Counted from the stretch's first letter, positions 15,660 through 23,484 are shown. The stretch is 28,196 nucleotides of DNA from Gammaproteobacteria bacterium (GCA_013287235.1 JABDEF010000013.1:1-28196), one strand, 5' to 3'. Numbers and translations: made by a program. The notes: generated by a model not told the origin, from the letters alone.

Positions 15660-16100
15660 CTATTCTGTTTTTTTATCTTCAATATAGTTTTTTCTTAAAA
15701 AATAAAACTTCGAATTTTTTTCAAGCCCGCGTCTTTCTAATTCTACGCGAAATCCCAATTTTTTATAAAAGTCGAGCGCTTCCCAATCCCCTGTATTCAC
15801 AGCTGCTGCAACACACAGTTTTTTTAAGGCCAATGCTTCAGCTGCCTTCATCAATTGTGTACCGTATCCTTGTCCTCGCAAAGATTCATCTACCCATAAC
15901 TGATCGACATAAAGCCACCCATAACCGATGTTACCATTGACGCCACCTTTGATTTCATGATTGTCATCGCGTATAAAAAATGCGAATGGCACGACTGGAT
16001 CCAACCCACGCTTTGCTTTTGCATTGCGCGCAATGCCTTGACCTAAAATTTCCATATCTTTTTTCTGAGGAAGCGATTCATATACCAATTTATAATTCAT
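15660..16100 (-). CDS. GNAT-family N-acetyltransferase
   Basis: A 146-aa protein with the acetyl-CoA-binding motif A as LWVDESLRGQGYGTQLM (RGQGYG at 75-80), preceded by the beta-strand VDQLWV and followed by a DFYKKLGF motif B (about 110-117). These are standard GNAT features. The substrate is not predictable. It is divergent from the hydrolase gene at 16156 with a 55-base A+T-rich gap that must hold both promoters. Confidence 0.85.
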   Translation of the reverse strand: MNYKLVYESLPQKKDMEILGQGIARNAKAKRGLDPVVPFAFFIRDDNHEIKGGVNGNIGYGWLYVDQLWVDESLRGQGYGTQLMKAAEALALKKLCVAAAVNTGDWEALDFYKKLGFRVELERRGLEKNSKFYFLRKNYIEDKKTE

Positions 16101-16155
16101 ATATCACCTTAAAAAAGATTATTGTATTATATACTTTTTTAAAAAGGATAATAGA

Positions 16156-17160
16156 ATGGATAATCGAAAAATTGAAGTGTCAGAAGCGTGTGACACATTA
16201 TTTTATCAAGGCAATGGCAGTTCTCAGACGCAAGCGCTTAAATATATTGGCGATCAAAAAATAATAGCAACCACAGGCGAATTTATGTGGTGCACAGGCA
16301 GAAATCATTTAAAACCACTGAATGTCATTTATCATCTTTATATTGGCAAAGAAATTGCGGATGTGAATTTATATCCTTTTGACAGTTATTTTTCATACTT
16401 CAATCCTATCAAACTGATAGGGTCTGCAATCACGTGGGGCTCCAATTGGCGCAATGGATTTCATTTTGGGACAAAAGAAACGCCAGAATCCGTTAAATTT
16501 CATACGCCCATTCTTTCAGAAGTGAGCATCGGTCAAGAAACCGACATGCGTTCACATAGAAAAAAATATGATGCTTGGCTAGAAGAAAAAAATAAAACAA
16601 ATGGGCTTATTTTATGGGGTGTGTCTCGTGGTACGGCAGCGACTTTCTGCGCTTTTGCAAAAGAAAAATATCCTGAAGTGAAATTAGTAGTTTTAGAAGG
16701 TGCGATTGACTCCGTAGAAGAGGTTTTGTCAAAAAGAAAATCACATATCTTCAATACAGGATTTGCATTTTTTAAAAAATGGAGTCTCATACAATATCAT
16801 CAAGATGGGCCATCACCCTTAAAAAGCGTTGCAGAATTTCCAGAAAATATTCCTGTTGTTTTTATTACTTCCAAAGTAGACACCGTGGTCACTTGCAGTA
16901 ATACAGAAAATATTGCAAACGCATTAGCGGAAAAGGGTAAGAACGATGTTTATCTCTTGAAACTTGAACGTTCAAGTCACCCGAATTATATGTTTGATGA
17001 CAAAAATGACAGAGACTCTTATGAGACATTTATTCATGCGATCTATAAAAAATATCATTTAAAACATGATCCTCGACTCGCAGAACTTGGAAAACATCTC
17101 ATAAGTGATTGTACATTACATATGAATAAAGGCCTTATTTATGAAAACAAAAGAAATTGA
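16156..17160 (+). CDS. Alpha/beta-hydrolase-like protein
   Basis: A 334-aa protein with AAGGATAATAG upstream of the ATG. The central strand-turn-helix LILWGVSRGTAATF gives a GxSxG nucleophile elbow (GVSRG, Ser157). Later FITSKVDTVVT carries a candidate acidic residue and RSSHPNYMF a candidate catalytic His, so a Ser-Asp-His triad is plausible. There is no signal peptide or membrane segment. Sequence outside the core is not recognised. Cytosolic hydrolase or translocated effector are both possible. The final codons (17144 on) read ATGAAAACAAAAGAAATTGA, almost the same as the first codons of the CocE remnant at 19210, which may reflect a past rearrangement. Confidence 0.68.
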   Translation: MDNRKIEVSEACDTLFYQGNGSSQTQALKYIGDQKIIATTGEFMWCTGRNHLKPLNVIYHLYIGKEIADVNLYPFDSYFSYFNPIKLIGSAITWGSNWRNGFHFGTKETPESVKFHTPILSEVSIGQETDMRSHRKKYDAWLEEKNKTNGLILWGVSRGTAATFCAFAKEKYPEVKLVVLEGAIDSVEEVLSKRKSHIFNTGFAFFKKWSLIQYHQDGPSPLKSVAEFPENIPVVFITSKVDTVVTCSNTENIANALAEKGKNDVYLLKLERSSHPNYMFDDKNDRDSYETFIHAIYKKYHLKHDPRLAELGKHLISDCTLHMNKGLIYENKRN

Positions 17161-17195
17161 TATGTATTAATGCGTACAATAAAAAAATTGTAAAA

Positions 17196-17290
17196 TAACG
17201 CCATTCTCAACTTTAATAATACAATTGATGTAGGGTGGGCAAAGCTTTGCCACCCTACATCTGTACAATTTAAAGTTGAGAATCGCGTTA
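17196..17290. repeat. 95-base imperfect palindrome
   Basis: The left arm TAACGC.ATTCTCAACTTTAA and inner arm ATGTAGGGTGG pair with their complements around a GCAAAGC/GCTTTGC centre. The GTAGGGTGGGCAAAGC wording is typical of dispersed gammaproteobacterial palindromic repeats. It lies downstream of the hydrolase gene ending at 17160 and may act as its terminator. Confidence 0.75.
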
Positions 17291-17421
17291 AAATATTCTT
17301 TATTTAAAAGCTGCATTAACATATTATTCGCTTTTTTAATATCAAGCTGATTGAATACATAAATAGTGTATAAAAACATTAAATAAAATCTTAATATTTA
17401 AAATAATATTTAAGGAAATTT

Positions 17422-17940
17422 TTGAGTACTTCAAGAATATTAGCTATAGCTAATCAAAAAACTTTGTCACGCACAAAGCCGAGTAAAGTTTTCGTTTTTA
17501 AATCTATGCCTTGTGAAGAAAAAGCAGCAGCAATTAGAAATAAAGCGATTGATAGCATTGAAAGAGGAGACGTTGCCGAAACTGCTTATAGATACTTACA
17601 AAGTAGAGCAGGCGTTAAAGACATGATACTTGAAGGTACGTTAATAATTCTGATGACTCCATTTTTATGTAGTGGAAAAGGCCGATTTATCATAGGAGGT
17701 GCATTTTGTTCATCAACTATGCTCCTTATTATAAAAAATATTTTTAAGTTACGCGAGACAAGAGACTATTGTGATAAATGGTTATCTCAACATCTTGATG
17801 ATGAGTCAATTAAAGAAATTCATCAAATGTATTTTATACATTCTAAAAGGGACCTGGTAAATTTTTTTAAAGAAAAAAATATTGATACAAAATCAATTGA
17901 AAAAAAAGTACCGTTTTCATTTTTGCCTAGACATAACTAA
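17422..17940 (+). CDS. Hypothetical protein with central membrane hairpin, 172 aa
   Basis: It starts at TTG with AAGGA (17412-17416) five bases upstream; no better ATG is in frame near the beginning. The N-terminal ~70 residues are basic and helical. A hydrophobic region at about 73-110 (LIILMTPFLC and STMLLIIKNIF) could cross the membrane twice. The C-terminus is polar. No family was recognised. It resembles in layout, but not in sequence, the 179-aa protein at 12335. Confidence 0.5.
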   Translation: MSTSRILAIANQKTLSRTKPSKVFVFKSMPCEEKAAAIRNKAIDSIERGDVAETAYRYLQSRAGVKDMILEGTLIILMTPFLCSGKGRFIIGGAFCSSTMLLIIKNIFKLRETRDYCDKWLSQHLDDESIKEIHQMYFIHSKRDLVNFFKEKNIDTKSIEKKVPFSFLPRHN

Positions 17941-17944
17941 CCTG

Positions 17945-18015
17945 CTAATGCATAAAGCTGCCATCATTCGCACTAATTATTTGACTTTATAGCAATGCGT
18001 AATTTTGCATACAAG
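17945..18015 (-). pseudogene. Fragment of a VapC-like PIN toxin gene
   Basis: On the minus strand the bases closely match part of the intact PIN toxin gene at about 21535-21607 (shared TCATTCGC.CTAATTATTTGAC and CGCGTAATTTTGCAT-like words). The encoded pieces are YAKLR and IISAND, but they are joined by a frameshift and small deletion. This is a decayed second copy. Confidence 0.7.
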
Positions 18016-18016
18016 C

Positions 18017-18202
18017 GAGATCATTGCTTTCGGCACCTTTTTTTATCAAGAAAAAGCCGTCGGCGTTCTGAAAACACTTTCTAAAAAACCTTTTGCTTTT
18101 AATAACACGGATATTCAAACATTACAATTCATGTTTTCGTTGGATCATAGGGCACGTGAACAGGACAATACACAGATCACTTATTTTGACCTGGTGAATT
18201 AA
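18017..18202 (+). pseudogene. GAF-domain fragment
   Basis: The frame reads FGTFFYQEKAVGVLKTLSKK then PFAFNNTDIQTLQFM, the typical end of a GAF domain (VGVL.V.S..P.AF...DI..L). It has no start region and no downstream catalytic domain, and runs into the 3' end of the convergent phosphatase gene. It is probably a scrap of a signalling protein, possibly related to the histidine-kinase scrap at 21043. Confidence 0.55.
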
Positions 18203-18896
18203 AGTTTTGCATTAATTCATCCTTTTCTTCCGATATGGGTGGCCAAAAATTGAATATGTTTTTTAATTTTGGAGAGCTCTCTTCTTTTTGTTCTATTGGT
18301 TTACTCGGGTGATTAAATGAATAATTTTTTAATTTAATAATTTGTTCTTCAGTAAGCGTTATTGCATCAAGATTTGATATAGATGAAGCTTTAATTCCAA
18401 GGAAACGCTTTAGTGCGCCAATCGGTCCTGCGTGTGTGACTACACATATTTTTTTCCCCTCCATAGCTCCATACTGCTTGCATATGTCAGAAAATGCATT
18501 TAATACTCTTGTTTCCAGGTCTGATACTGATTCTCCTTGAGGAAATCGTGAAAATTTTTGAGGATTATTTTTATATGTATCATATAATTCTTTTTCTTCA
18601 TCATTTAATTCATTAAAACGCTTACCTTCTAATGATCCAAATTTTATTTCTTTTAACCCCTCATAAATTTCAATTTCGCAATTAGTGTCACCAATTAATA
18701 TTTTAGCCGTTTGCAAGCAACGAGGCAAAGGACTAGATATTACTATATTAAATTTCATGTCCTGAAATTTTTCAGTAATTTCCTTTTCACTTTCAGCTAA
18801 TAACTTAATAGATGAATTATTAGATTGCCCTTGGAAAATCCCATCAGCATTCCAATTAGTTTTTCCATGCCTTATAAAGATAATTGTAGATGACAT
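18177..18896 (-). CDS. Histidine phosphatase (phosphoglycerate mutase-like) family protein
   Basis: A 239-aa protein with GGGAG about nine bases before the ATG. The catalytic phosphohistidine motif is IFIRHGKTNWN (Arg9, His10, Gly11). SSPLPRCLQTA carries the conserved Arg, LKEIKFGSLEG supplies the usual acidic residue, and VVTHAGPIGALKRF supplies the second catalytic His. All elements of the branch are present. Substrate unknown: small phosphoesters, alpha-ribazole phosphate or a protein. The C-terminal ~35 residues are polar and extend beyond the family core. Confidence 0.85.
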   Translation of the reverse strand: MSSTIIFIRHGKTNWNADGIFQGQSNNSSIKLLAESEKEITEKFQDMKFNIVISSPLPRCLQTAKILIGDTNCEIEIYEGLKEIKFGSLEGKRFNELNDEEKELYDTYKNNPQKFSRFPQGESVSDLETRVLNAFSDICKQYGAMEGKKICVVTHAGPIGALKRFLGIKASSISNLDAITLTEEQIIKLKNYSFNHPSKPIEQKEESSPKLKNIFNFWPPISEEKDELMQNFNSPGQNK

Positions 18897-19209
18897 TGTT
18901 TAATATCTCCCAAATAAGATAATAATAACATTTTTAAGTAGTAATTCAAGAAAACTCTTATTCGTATAACAACCATATTCTTCACTCAGTTTGTAATTCA
19001 GCATTTTTGAAATTGAGATTTACATGTTCAATATCGATATTATACAAAACTTTATCTAGTTCTGTCATAATCTATATCTTTTTTCATGAATACACAATAT
19101 CTCGCTTAATTTTTGAGTTCATGATAAAGATTAAATTATATTGTATTATATCCACATATTGCTTCTATAGTAACTTTTTTCCAACTGTTCTCTCTAAAGA
19201 GACTTCATC
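18897..19209. other. A+T-rich intergenic stretch
   Basis: About 310 bases with no supportable gene. It must hold the promoter of the phosphatase gene. Short minus- and plus-strand frames show no recognisable motif. It borders the decayed CocE gene and is probably eroded coding sequence. Confidence 0.4.
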
Positions 19210-19329
19210 ATGAAAACAACAGAAATTGAAAACATCTTCATTCCATTATCCGATGGATGCAAATTAGCTGCTAAAATTTGGCTACCAGCAGAGAATAGAA
19301 GGCCAAGTAAACCTCGACTTTATTACTGA
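19210..19329 (+). pseudogene. 5' fragment of a CocE/NonD-type hydrolase gene
   Basis: From the ATG at 19210 the frame gives MKTTEIENIF IPLSDGCKLA followed by AKIWLPAE, the conserved start of X-Pro dipeptidyl-peptidase S15/CocE hydrolases, then loses the family pattern and stops at 19329. The matching 3' piece appears at 19573-19686. Confidence 0.7.
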
Positions 19330-19573
19330 TGCTTTTGCTGGATTTAACTTCCATCAATATAAAATCATTCTTGTGCACTGTGATAATAAAACACGTCATC
19401 TACGACTTCATCAAGGCCGTAACCAACCTGAGTTGATCAACAATAATATGGATAATTGGGCTGAATTTCTGAAGAAACAAGCCATTAATAAAAATATTAT
19501 GATTTTAGATACAAGCTTGATGAATACCGAGGAAATGGTAAATCAATTTAAACAATGGATCGGCGATGCTTAA
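19295..19573 (+). pseudogene. C-terminal fragment of a kinase-like NTPase
   Basis: An open frame ending at 19573 with IILVHCDNKTRHLRL, then QPELINNNMDNWAEFLKKQA and a later MILDTS. This matches the C-terminal half of small P-loop nucleoside/shikimate-kinase-like proteins (Cys/Asp-R..RL lid, then a W.LR..A helix). The Walker A half is absent. It sits exactly between two pieces of the CocE gene, so it replaced the middle of that gene. Confidence 0.5.
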
Positions 19574-19686
19574 GACCTGGCCCTCAAATCGGTTTTTTAC
19601 AAGAAGTCTTATGATGGTGGGACAAATGGTTAAAAGGGATTGAAATAGGCATCATGGATGAACCGCCATATCGCATTGGGATGCAG
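19573..19686 (+). pseudogene. 3' fragment of the CocE/NonD-type hydrolase gene
   Basis: The frame reads RPGPQIGFLQEVL, an in-frame stop (TGA), then WWDKWLKGIEIGIMDEP. This matches the region after the catalytic Asp/His area of CocE/NonD hydrolases (GP.IGFLQE.LRWWD.WLKG...GIMDEP). A stop codon where the family has Arg, and loss of the catalytic Ser region, make it a pseudogene. Confidence 0.75.
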
Positions 19687-19717
19687 AATTCTATATTGCC
19701 AGCACTTTATTCACAAC

Positions 19718-19739
19718 CGGACAAAAAATCGGACATTTT
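19718..19739 (+). repeat. 22-base direct repeat, copy 1 (upstream of fic promoter)
   Basis: CGGACA followed by AAAAATCGGACATTTT; 20 of 22 bases match a second copy at 19806-19827 inside the first codons of the fic gene. Each copy itself holds CGGACA twice. The pair brackets the predicted promoter. Confidence 0.6.
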
Positions 19740-19753
19740 TGATGTAAAAAGTA

Positions 19754-19782
19754 TTGCATTTTAAATAAAATTCATATATAAT
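19754..19782 (+). promoter_or_regulatory. Sigma-70 promoter of the fic gene, probably leaderless
   Basis: TTGCAT (19754-19759), a 17-base spacer, TATAAT (19777-19782). The ATG at 19790 is only seven bases after the -10 box, so transcription should start at or within a base or two of the start codon, giving a leaderless mRNA. No Shine-Dalgarno is present. Confidence 0.65.
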
Positions 19783-19789
19783 CAATAAG

Positions 19790-21019
19790 ATGAAATCAAA
19801 TAAATCGGACAAGAGATCGGACATTTTAAAGCCCATCGATAGACATGAAAATCTATCAATGATGGAACCCCTTCTCATTTCTGAAAACTCTAAATATCGC
19901 AAAGCATTAATGGATCTTGCCATTGAATTAACTGCAAAATCAGCAAGCTTCAAAAGCAGTTTACCAAAAGCAATACAATCCTCGCTTGCAACTTTTGTAC
20001 GTGCCATGAATTGTTATTACAGTAATTTGATCGAAGGGCACGATACGCATCCTATTGACATCGAACGGGCATTGCAAGGTCATTACAGCACCGATAGCAA
20101 AAAACGAATTTTACAAAAAGAAGCCAAAGCACATATCGCTGTCCAAGAGTGGATAGATCAGGGCGGCATTAAAGATAGCCCTTTTACAGCAAATGTCCTA
20201 TGCGAAATTCATAAACGCTTTTGCCGCTCGCTGCCTGATGATTTATTATGGATTGAAAACCCAGATACAAAAACTTTAATTAAAGTTATCCCCGGTGAAT
20301 TTCGAAAAATGGATGTCACAGTAGGTCATCATATTCCCATTAGTCCTGGCGCAATACCGCGTTTTCTTTCACGTTTTGAATCGGTTTACAGTCATTCAGG
20401 CAAAGCAGAATCCATTCTTGCCTTGGCAGCGTCTCATCACCGATTATTATGGATACATCCTTTTTTGGATGGAAATGGAAGAGTAGCACGCTTAATGTCT
20501 CATGCCATCACACTGAATGTACTTGACACAGGCGGCTTATGGTCAATTTCACGTGGACTTGCGCGTCATGTGAATCAATATAAAGCATTAATCATGAATT
20601 GTGATGTATTACGAAGAAATGATTTAGATGGACGAGGTAACTTAAGTGAAGAGTCGTTGGTTGATTTTACGCGCTTCTTCCTTGAAATGTGCATAGATCA
20701 AATTGATTTTATGAAAAATGTTATGCAACCAGATCATTTACGCACGAGAATCTTATTGTGGGCTCGCGAAGAAATAGAACTCAAGCACTTACCTCCTCAA
20801 TCGATGCAAATATTAGAGGCGATTTTGTATCGCGGCGAAATTTCTAGAAAAGACATCGCTGAAATTTTACATATTACCGATAGACATGCGAGACGTTTGA
20901 CACTGCCACTCGTTGAAAAAGGTATTCTTATTTCTGATTCACCAAAATCACCGCTTAAATTAGCCTTTCCTGCAACACTCGCGAGTCGGTGGATGCCGGG
21001 GTTATTTCCAGTCGAATAA
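19790..21019 (+). CDS. Class II Fic-family protein (predicted AMPylator) with C-terminal winged helix
   Basis: A 409-aa protein. The Fic core motif is intact: HPFLDGNGRVAR (223-234) with catalytic His223. An inhibitory helix motif SNLIEG (78-83) lies N-terminal to the core, placing it in class II (autoinhibited by Glu82). Fic enzymes usually transfer AMP from ATP to Ser/Thr/Tyr hydroxyls of proteins. The last ~75 residues (335-409), with EISRKDIAEILHITDRHARR, form a DNA-binding-type winged helix that could autoregulate the gene. A Fic C-terminal fragment at 21389 shows that another copy once existed nearby. It could be a housekeeping regulator, a toxin-like protein or a translocated effector; nothing here decides. 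Confidence 0.88.
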   Translation: MKSNKSDKRSDILKPIDRHENLSMMEPLLISENSKYRKALMDLAIELTAKSASFKSSLPKAIQSSLATFVRAMNCYYSNLIEGHDTHPIDIERALQGHYSTDSKKRILQKEAKAHIAVQEWIDQGGIKDSPFTANVLCEIHKRFCRSLPDDLLWIENPDTKTLIKVIPGEFRKMDVTVGHHIPISPGAIPRFLSRFESVYSHSGKAESILALAASHHRLLWIHPFLDGNGRVARLMSHAITLNVLDTGGLWSISRGLARHVNQYKALIMNCDVLRRNDLDGRGNLSEESLVDFTRFFLEMCIDQIDFMKNVMQPDHLRTRILLWAREEIELKHLPPQSMQILEAILYRGEISRKDIAEILHITDRHARRLTLPLVEKGILISDSPKSPLKLAFPATLASRWMPGLFPVE

Positions 21020-21042
21020 GATCTGTCTGTTCCTAAACACGT

Positions 21043-21318
21043 ATTGAAGTGATTGATCAAGGACCTAATATACCCGAAGAATTCAAAACACGCATTTTTC
21101 AAAAATTTTCTCAAGATAATACCCATGCGCATGATAAACATGTAGGGACAGGATTAGGATTGAATATTACTAAAATGTTGGTTGAAAAATTTGATGGCTC
21201 TATTAATTTCACTACCAGTGATTCTAATTGCACAACATTAGGTACACCCATATCACATGATATCTGCTCAATTACTTGGAGTTCTACAAATCCTGTGGTA
21301 GATATTCGTAAAAATTGA
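21043..21318 (+). pseudogene. Histidine kinase ATPase-domain fragment
   Basis: The frame reads IEVIDQGPNIPEEFKTRIFQ, then KFSQ and GTGLGLNITKMLVEKFDGSI. These are the G1 (DxGxGIP, here DQGPNIP), F-box (KFSQ) and G2 (GTGLGL) motifs of a HATPase_c domain. The sensor and dimerisation domains and the N-box are absent, and it follows the fic gene directly. A decayed two-component kinase end. Confidence 0.8.
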
Positions 21319-21388
21319 TTCACAAATCAAACATTTCCGCCTGACCTCGTAATGCGTTACTAAAAAATATCATTGCTTATATTTTATC

Positions 21389-21424
21389 TGTAAGACGTTT
21401 GACGCAGCCACTCGTTGGAAAATG
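21389..21424 (+). pseudogene. Short duplicate of the fic 3' region
   Basis: The bases AGACGTTTGACGCAGCCACT and the following CGTTGGAAAA repeat, with a few changes, the fic gene at about 20889-20925 (encoding RRLTLPLVEK). It is a scrap of a second fic copy or of a local duplication. Confidence 0.6.
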
Positions 21425-21437
21425 ATTATTTTATTTT

Positions 21438-21851
21438 TTAATTTTTTAACCAATTCTCAACCGACAAATCCGGAACTCTTAAAAATTCCCGTTCGTTTGC
21501 TGTTATTAAAATTGCATCCAAGGTAAGTGCATGTGCTGCAATAAGCATATCATTCGCGCTAATTATTTGACCTTTTTTTTCTAAAACAACGCGTAATTTT
21601 GCATAATAACGATCAACATCATCTGATAATGGTTGTACAATGATATTCGATAATAATAACTCTACTCTAGATATTAAATGCTTTGAATTTTTTTTTAAAG
21701 CACCATAACGTAACTCGCAAGCTACAATAATGCTAGTACAAAATGAAGTGTTATCTAGCTTTACAATTTTTTGTGCTAAAATACCAGAAGGATTTTTAAT
21801 CAGCTCTGACAATATATTCGTATCAAATAAATAATATTTTGTTTTTTTCAT
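21438..21851 (-). CDS. vapC: VapC-family PIN-domain toxin (RNase)
   Basis: A 137-aa PIN-domain protein, the toxin of a type II toxin-antitoxin pair; such enzymes cut tRNA or rRNA with Mg2+. The acidic active site is visible: YLFDTN (Asp10), VACELRYG (Glu46), ISANDMLIAAHA (Asp101) and ITANEREF at the fourth position (Asn119 where many have Asp). The gene lies three bases after the antitoxin stop, in the same transcript. A broken second copy is at 17945-18015. Length is normal for the family. Confidence 0.88.
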   Translation of the reverse strand: MKKTKYYLFDTNILSELIKNPSGILAQKIVKLDNTSFCTSIIVACELRYGALKKNSKHLISRVELLLSNIIVQPLSDDVDRYYAKLRVVLEKKGQIISANDMLIAAHALTLDAILITANEREFLRVPDLSVENWLKN

Positions 21852-21854
21852 TAT

Positions 21855-22097
21855 TTAAAACTCTACATCATCTAATGGCAAATCAGGTATATTAGGAAAC
21901 TCTTCTTTAAGCGGTTTCCAACTAGATAAGAGCGCCGCTAGATTATTTTTTTTTTCAACCGGCTCAATAATGAGACATGCACCTTCCTTGTGGATAAGAA
22001 CCTCTTTACCTGGGAATTCAAATTCGCGAGGAATCCTAACCGCTTGATTGCGGCCATTACGAAATAAATTTGCATGACGAATATGTGGCGTTGTCAT
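21855..22097 (-). CDS. vapB: VapB-family antitoxin (AbrB/SpoVT fold)
   Basis: An 80-aa protein; the start at 22097 is fixed by a strong AGGAGG eight to nine bases upstream, while the open frame continues to 22154. The N-terminal half, ANLFRNGRNQAVRIPREFEF then GKEVLIHKEG, is a swapped-hairpin AbrB DNA-binding domain. The acidic C-terminal half should wrap and block the toxin. It probably represses its own promoter at 22109-22148. Confidence 0.88.
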   Translation of the reverse strand: MTTPHIRHANLFRNGRNQAVRIPREFEFPGKEVLIHKEGACLIIEPVEKKNNLAALLSSWKPLKEEFPNIPDLPLDDVEF

Positions 22098-22108
22098 AAA
22101 ACCTCCTA

Positions 22109-22148
22109 AGCATATGTTAAGCATATGCCAGGAAGTTGGATTTGTCAA
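22109..22148 (-). promoter_or_regulatory. vapBC promoter and operator
   Basis: On the minus strand TTGACA (22148-22143), a 17-base spacer, then TATGCT (22125-22120). Two direct AGCATATG words on the plus strand (22109-22116 and 22120-22127) are 11 bases, one helical turn, apart and overlap the -10 box. They are the likely binding site for VapB-VapC autorepression. Confidence 0.75.
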
Positions 22149-22160
22149 GGGCAACCGAAA

Positions 22161-22628
22161 TCATAAAGAAACCTCCATCACCGTTACGGGATGTTCTTTA
22201 AATTGATCCATTCCGATTTTTTTCCAACCTAATTTTTCATACCATTCAGGAATAGTAGGATCTAAGGCAAAAAGATAACATTGTTGAAATCCCATGTTTT
22301 TCGCTTTTTCTTTCACAGTATTTATTAACTGATTACCAATCCCCTGTTTTTGAAAATGTGTATCAACCACAAGGCTTCCCAACCAGGGAGAAAGATCGGG
22401 TCGAATGCCATCATTGACGCGTAAGCTTGCCATACCAACAGGGTTTTGATTGTGCAACGCCACATATGCCAAAGGTAAGGTTTCCGTATTTAAATGTGTT
22501 TTGAGATTATTGACAACATTCGCAGGTGAGACGCCTGAAATCCATATTTTTCCCAATACGTCATACCATATCTCAGCAAGTCTAGAGATATGCTCTGGAT
22601 AATTTTCAAGTAATTCAATTTGAATCAT
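22161..22628 (-). CDS. GNAT-family N-acetyltransferase
   Basis: A 155-aa protein. The ATG at 22628 is chosen because AAGGA lies six bases upstream; the open frame extends to a TTG at 22649. Motif A is GSLVVDTHFQKQGIGNQLI (Q-K-Q-G-I-G acetyl-CoA loop), and EWYEKLGWKKIG is motif B. The N-terminus ends with substrate-binding helices. It lies 10 bases after the FAH-family gene on the same strand, so the two are co-transcribed. Substrate unknown. Confidence 0.85.
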   Translation of the reverse strand: MIQIELLENYPEHISRLAEIWYDVLGKIWISGVSPANVVNNLKTHLNTETLPLAYVALHNQNPVGMASLRVNDGIRPDLSPWLGSLVVDTHFQKQGIGNQLINTVKEKAKNMGFQQCYLFALDPTIPEWYEKLGWKKIGMDQFKEHPVTVMEVSL

Positions 22629-22638
22629 ATGTATTCCT

Positions 22639-23484
22639 TTATTCGGCAATTGTTTGATGTTCTTGCATCCCTAAACCCGTTAAACCAAGCTTAACATTCT
22701 GCCCAGGTTTTAAAAAAATGGGCTCAGGCTTAAACCCTGCTCCCACACCGGAAGGTGTACCTGTTGCAATAATAGACCCCGGTTGAAGGGTAAAAAACTG
22801 ACTAAGATAACTGACTAAATAAGAAACGCTAAAAATCATTTCGCGTGTATTACTATTTTGCATGCGTTTTCCATCGACTTCTAACCATATATCTAAATTT
22901 TGATGATTCGAAATTTCATCTGTTGTGACAAGCCATGGTCCAATCGGTCCAAAGGTATCGCAACTTTTACCCTTCACAAATTGTCCCGCCCTATCATATT
23001 GGAATGTGCGCTCTGACACATCATTCACAACACAAAAACCTGCAACATAATTTAATGCATTTTTTTCACTGACATATTTCGCTTTAGCGCCGATAATAAC
23101 ACCTAATTCGACTTCCCAATCTGTTTTCAAAGATCCTTTTGGAATAATAATATCATCATAAGGACCCGCGATCGAACTGGTTAACTTATTAAATAGCAAT
23201 GGTTCCTTGGGTAAGGATTTTCCTGTTTCTTCTGCGTGATCTTTATAATTTAAACCAATACACAGAAAATCGCGTACACCACCAATACAAGGTCCCATAC
23301 GCATATCGGATGGGACAAGCGGTAGTGTTTTAAAATCGATTTTCTTCAAGTCAGATAAGCGCTGGGGTGAAAGGGTTTGACCTGTGATATCAGAAATGAT
23401 CGCTGAAAGATCGCGAATATTACCATCGGAATCGAGGATCCCGGGCTTTTCAAAATCTTTCGGTCCAAAGCGTAAAAGTTTCAT
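22639..23484 (-). CDS. Fumarylacetoacetate hydrolase (FAH) family protein
   Basis: A 281-aa enzyme of full family length. GLNYKDHAEE (78-86) is the conserved lid/catalytic segment. TDWEVELGVIIG (Glu124, Glu126) and NDVSERTFQ (Asp155) supply the metal-binding acidic residues, and IATGTPSGVGAG is the signature near the C-terminus. The family splits C-C bonds in 1,3-dicarbonyl acids (fumarylpyruvate, acylpyruvates, 2,4-diketo-3-deoxy sugar acids). The sequence fits the cytosolic acylpyruvase/diketo-deoxy-acid branch, but no pathway genes are adjacent to name the substrate. Confidence 0.88.
   Translation of the reverse strand: MKLLRFGPKDFEKPGILDSDGNIRDLSAIISDITGQTLSPQRLSDLKKIDFKTLPLVPSDMRMGPCIGGVRDFLCIGLNYKDHAEETGKSLPKEPLLFNKLTSSIAGPYDDIIIPKGSLKTDWEVELGVIIGAKAKYVSEKNALNYVAGFCVVNDVSERTFQYDRAGQFVKGKSCDTFGPIGPWLVTTDEISNHQNLDIWLEVDGKRMQNSNTREMIFSVSYLVSYLSQFFTLQPGSIIATGTPSGVGAGFKPEPIFLKPGQNVKLGLTGLGMQEHQTIAE

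Noticed and set aside
17144..17163. ATGAAAACAAAAGAAATTGA, nearly the same as the CocE start at 19210, as a second CocE fragment
   Set aside because: Only about 20 A-rich bases match and similarity ends at once; it lies within the end of an intact gene. Kept only as a remark.
17385..17416. TTAATATTTAA words as a PmrA-type regulator box
   Set aside because: The sequence is generally A+T-rich and such words occur by chance; no consistent spacing was seen.
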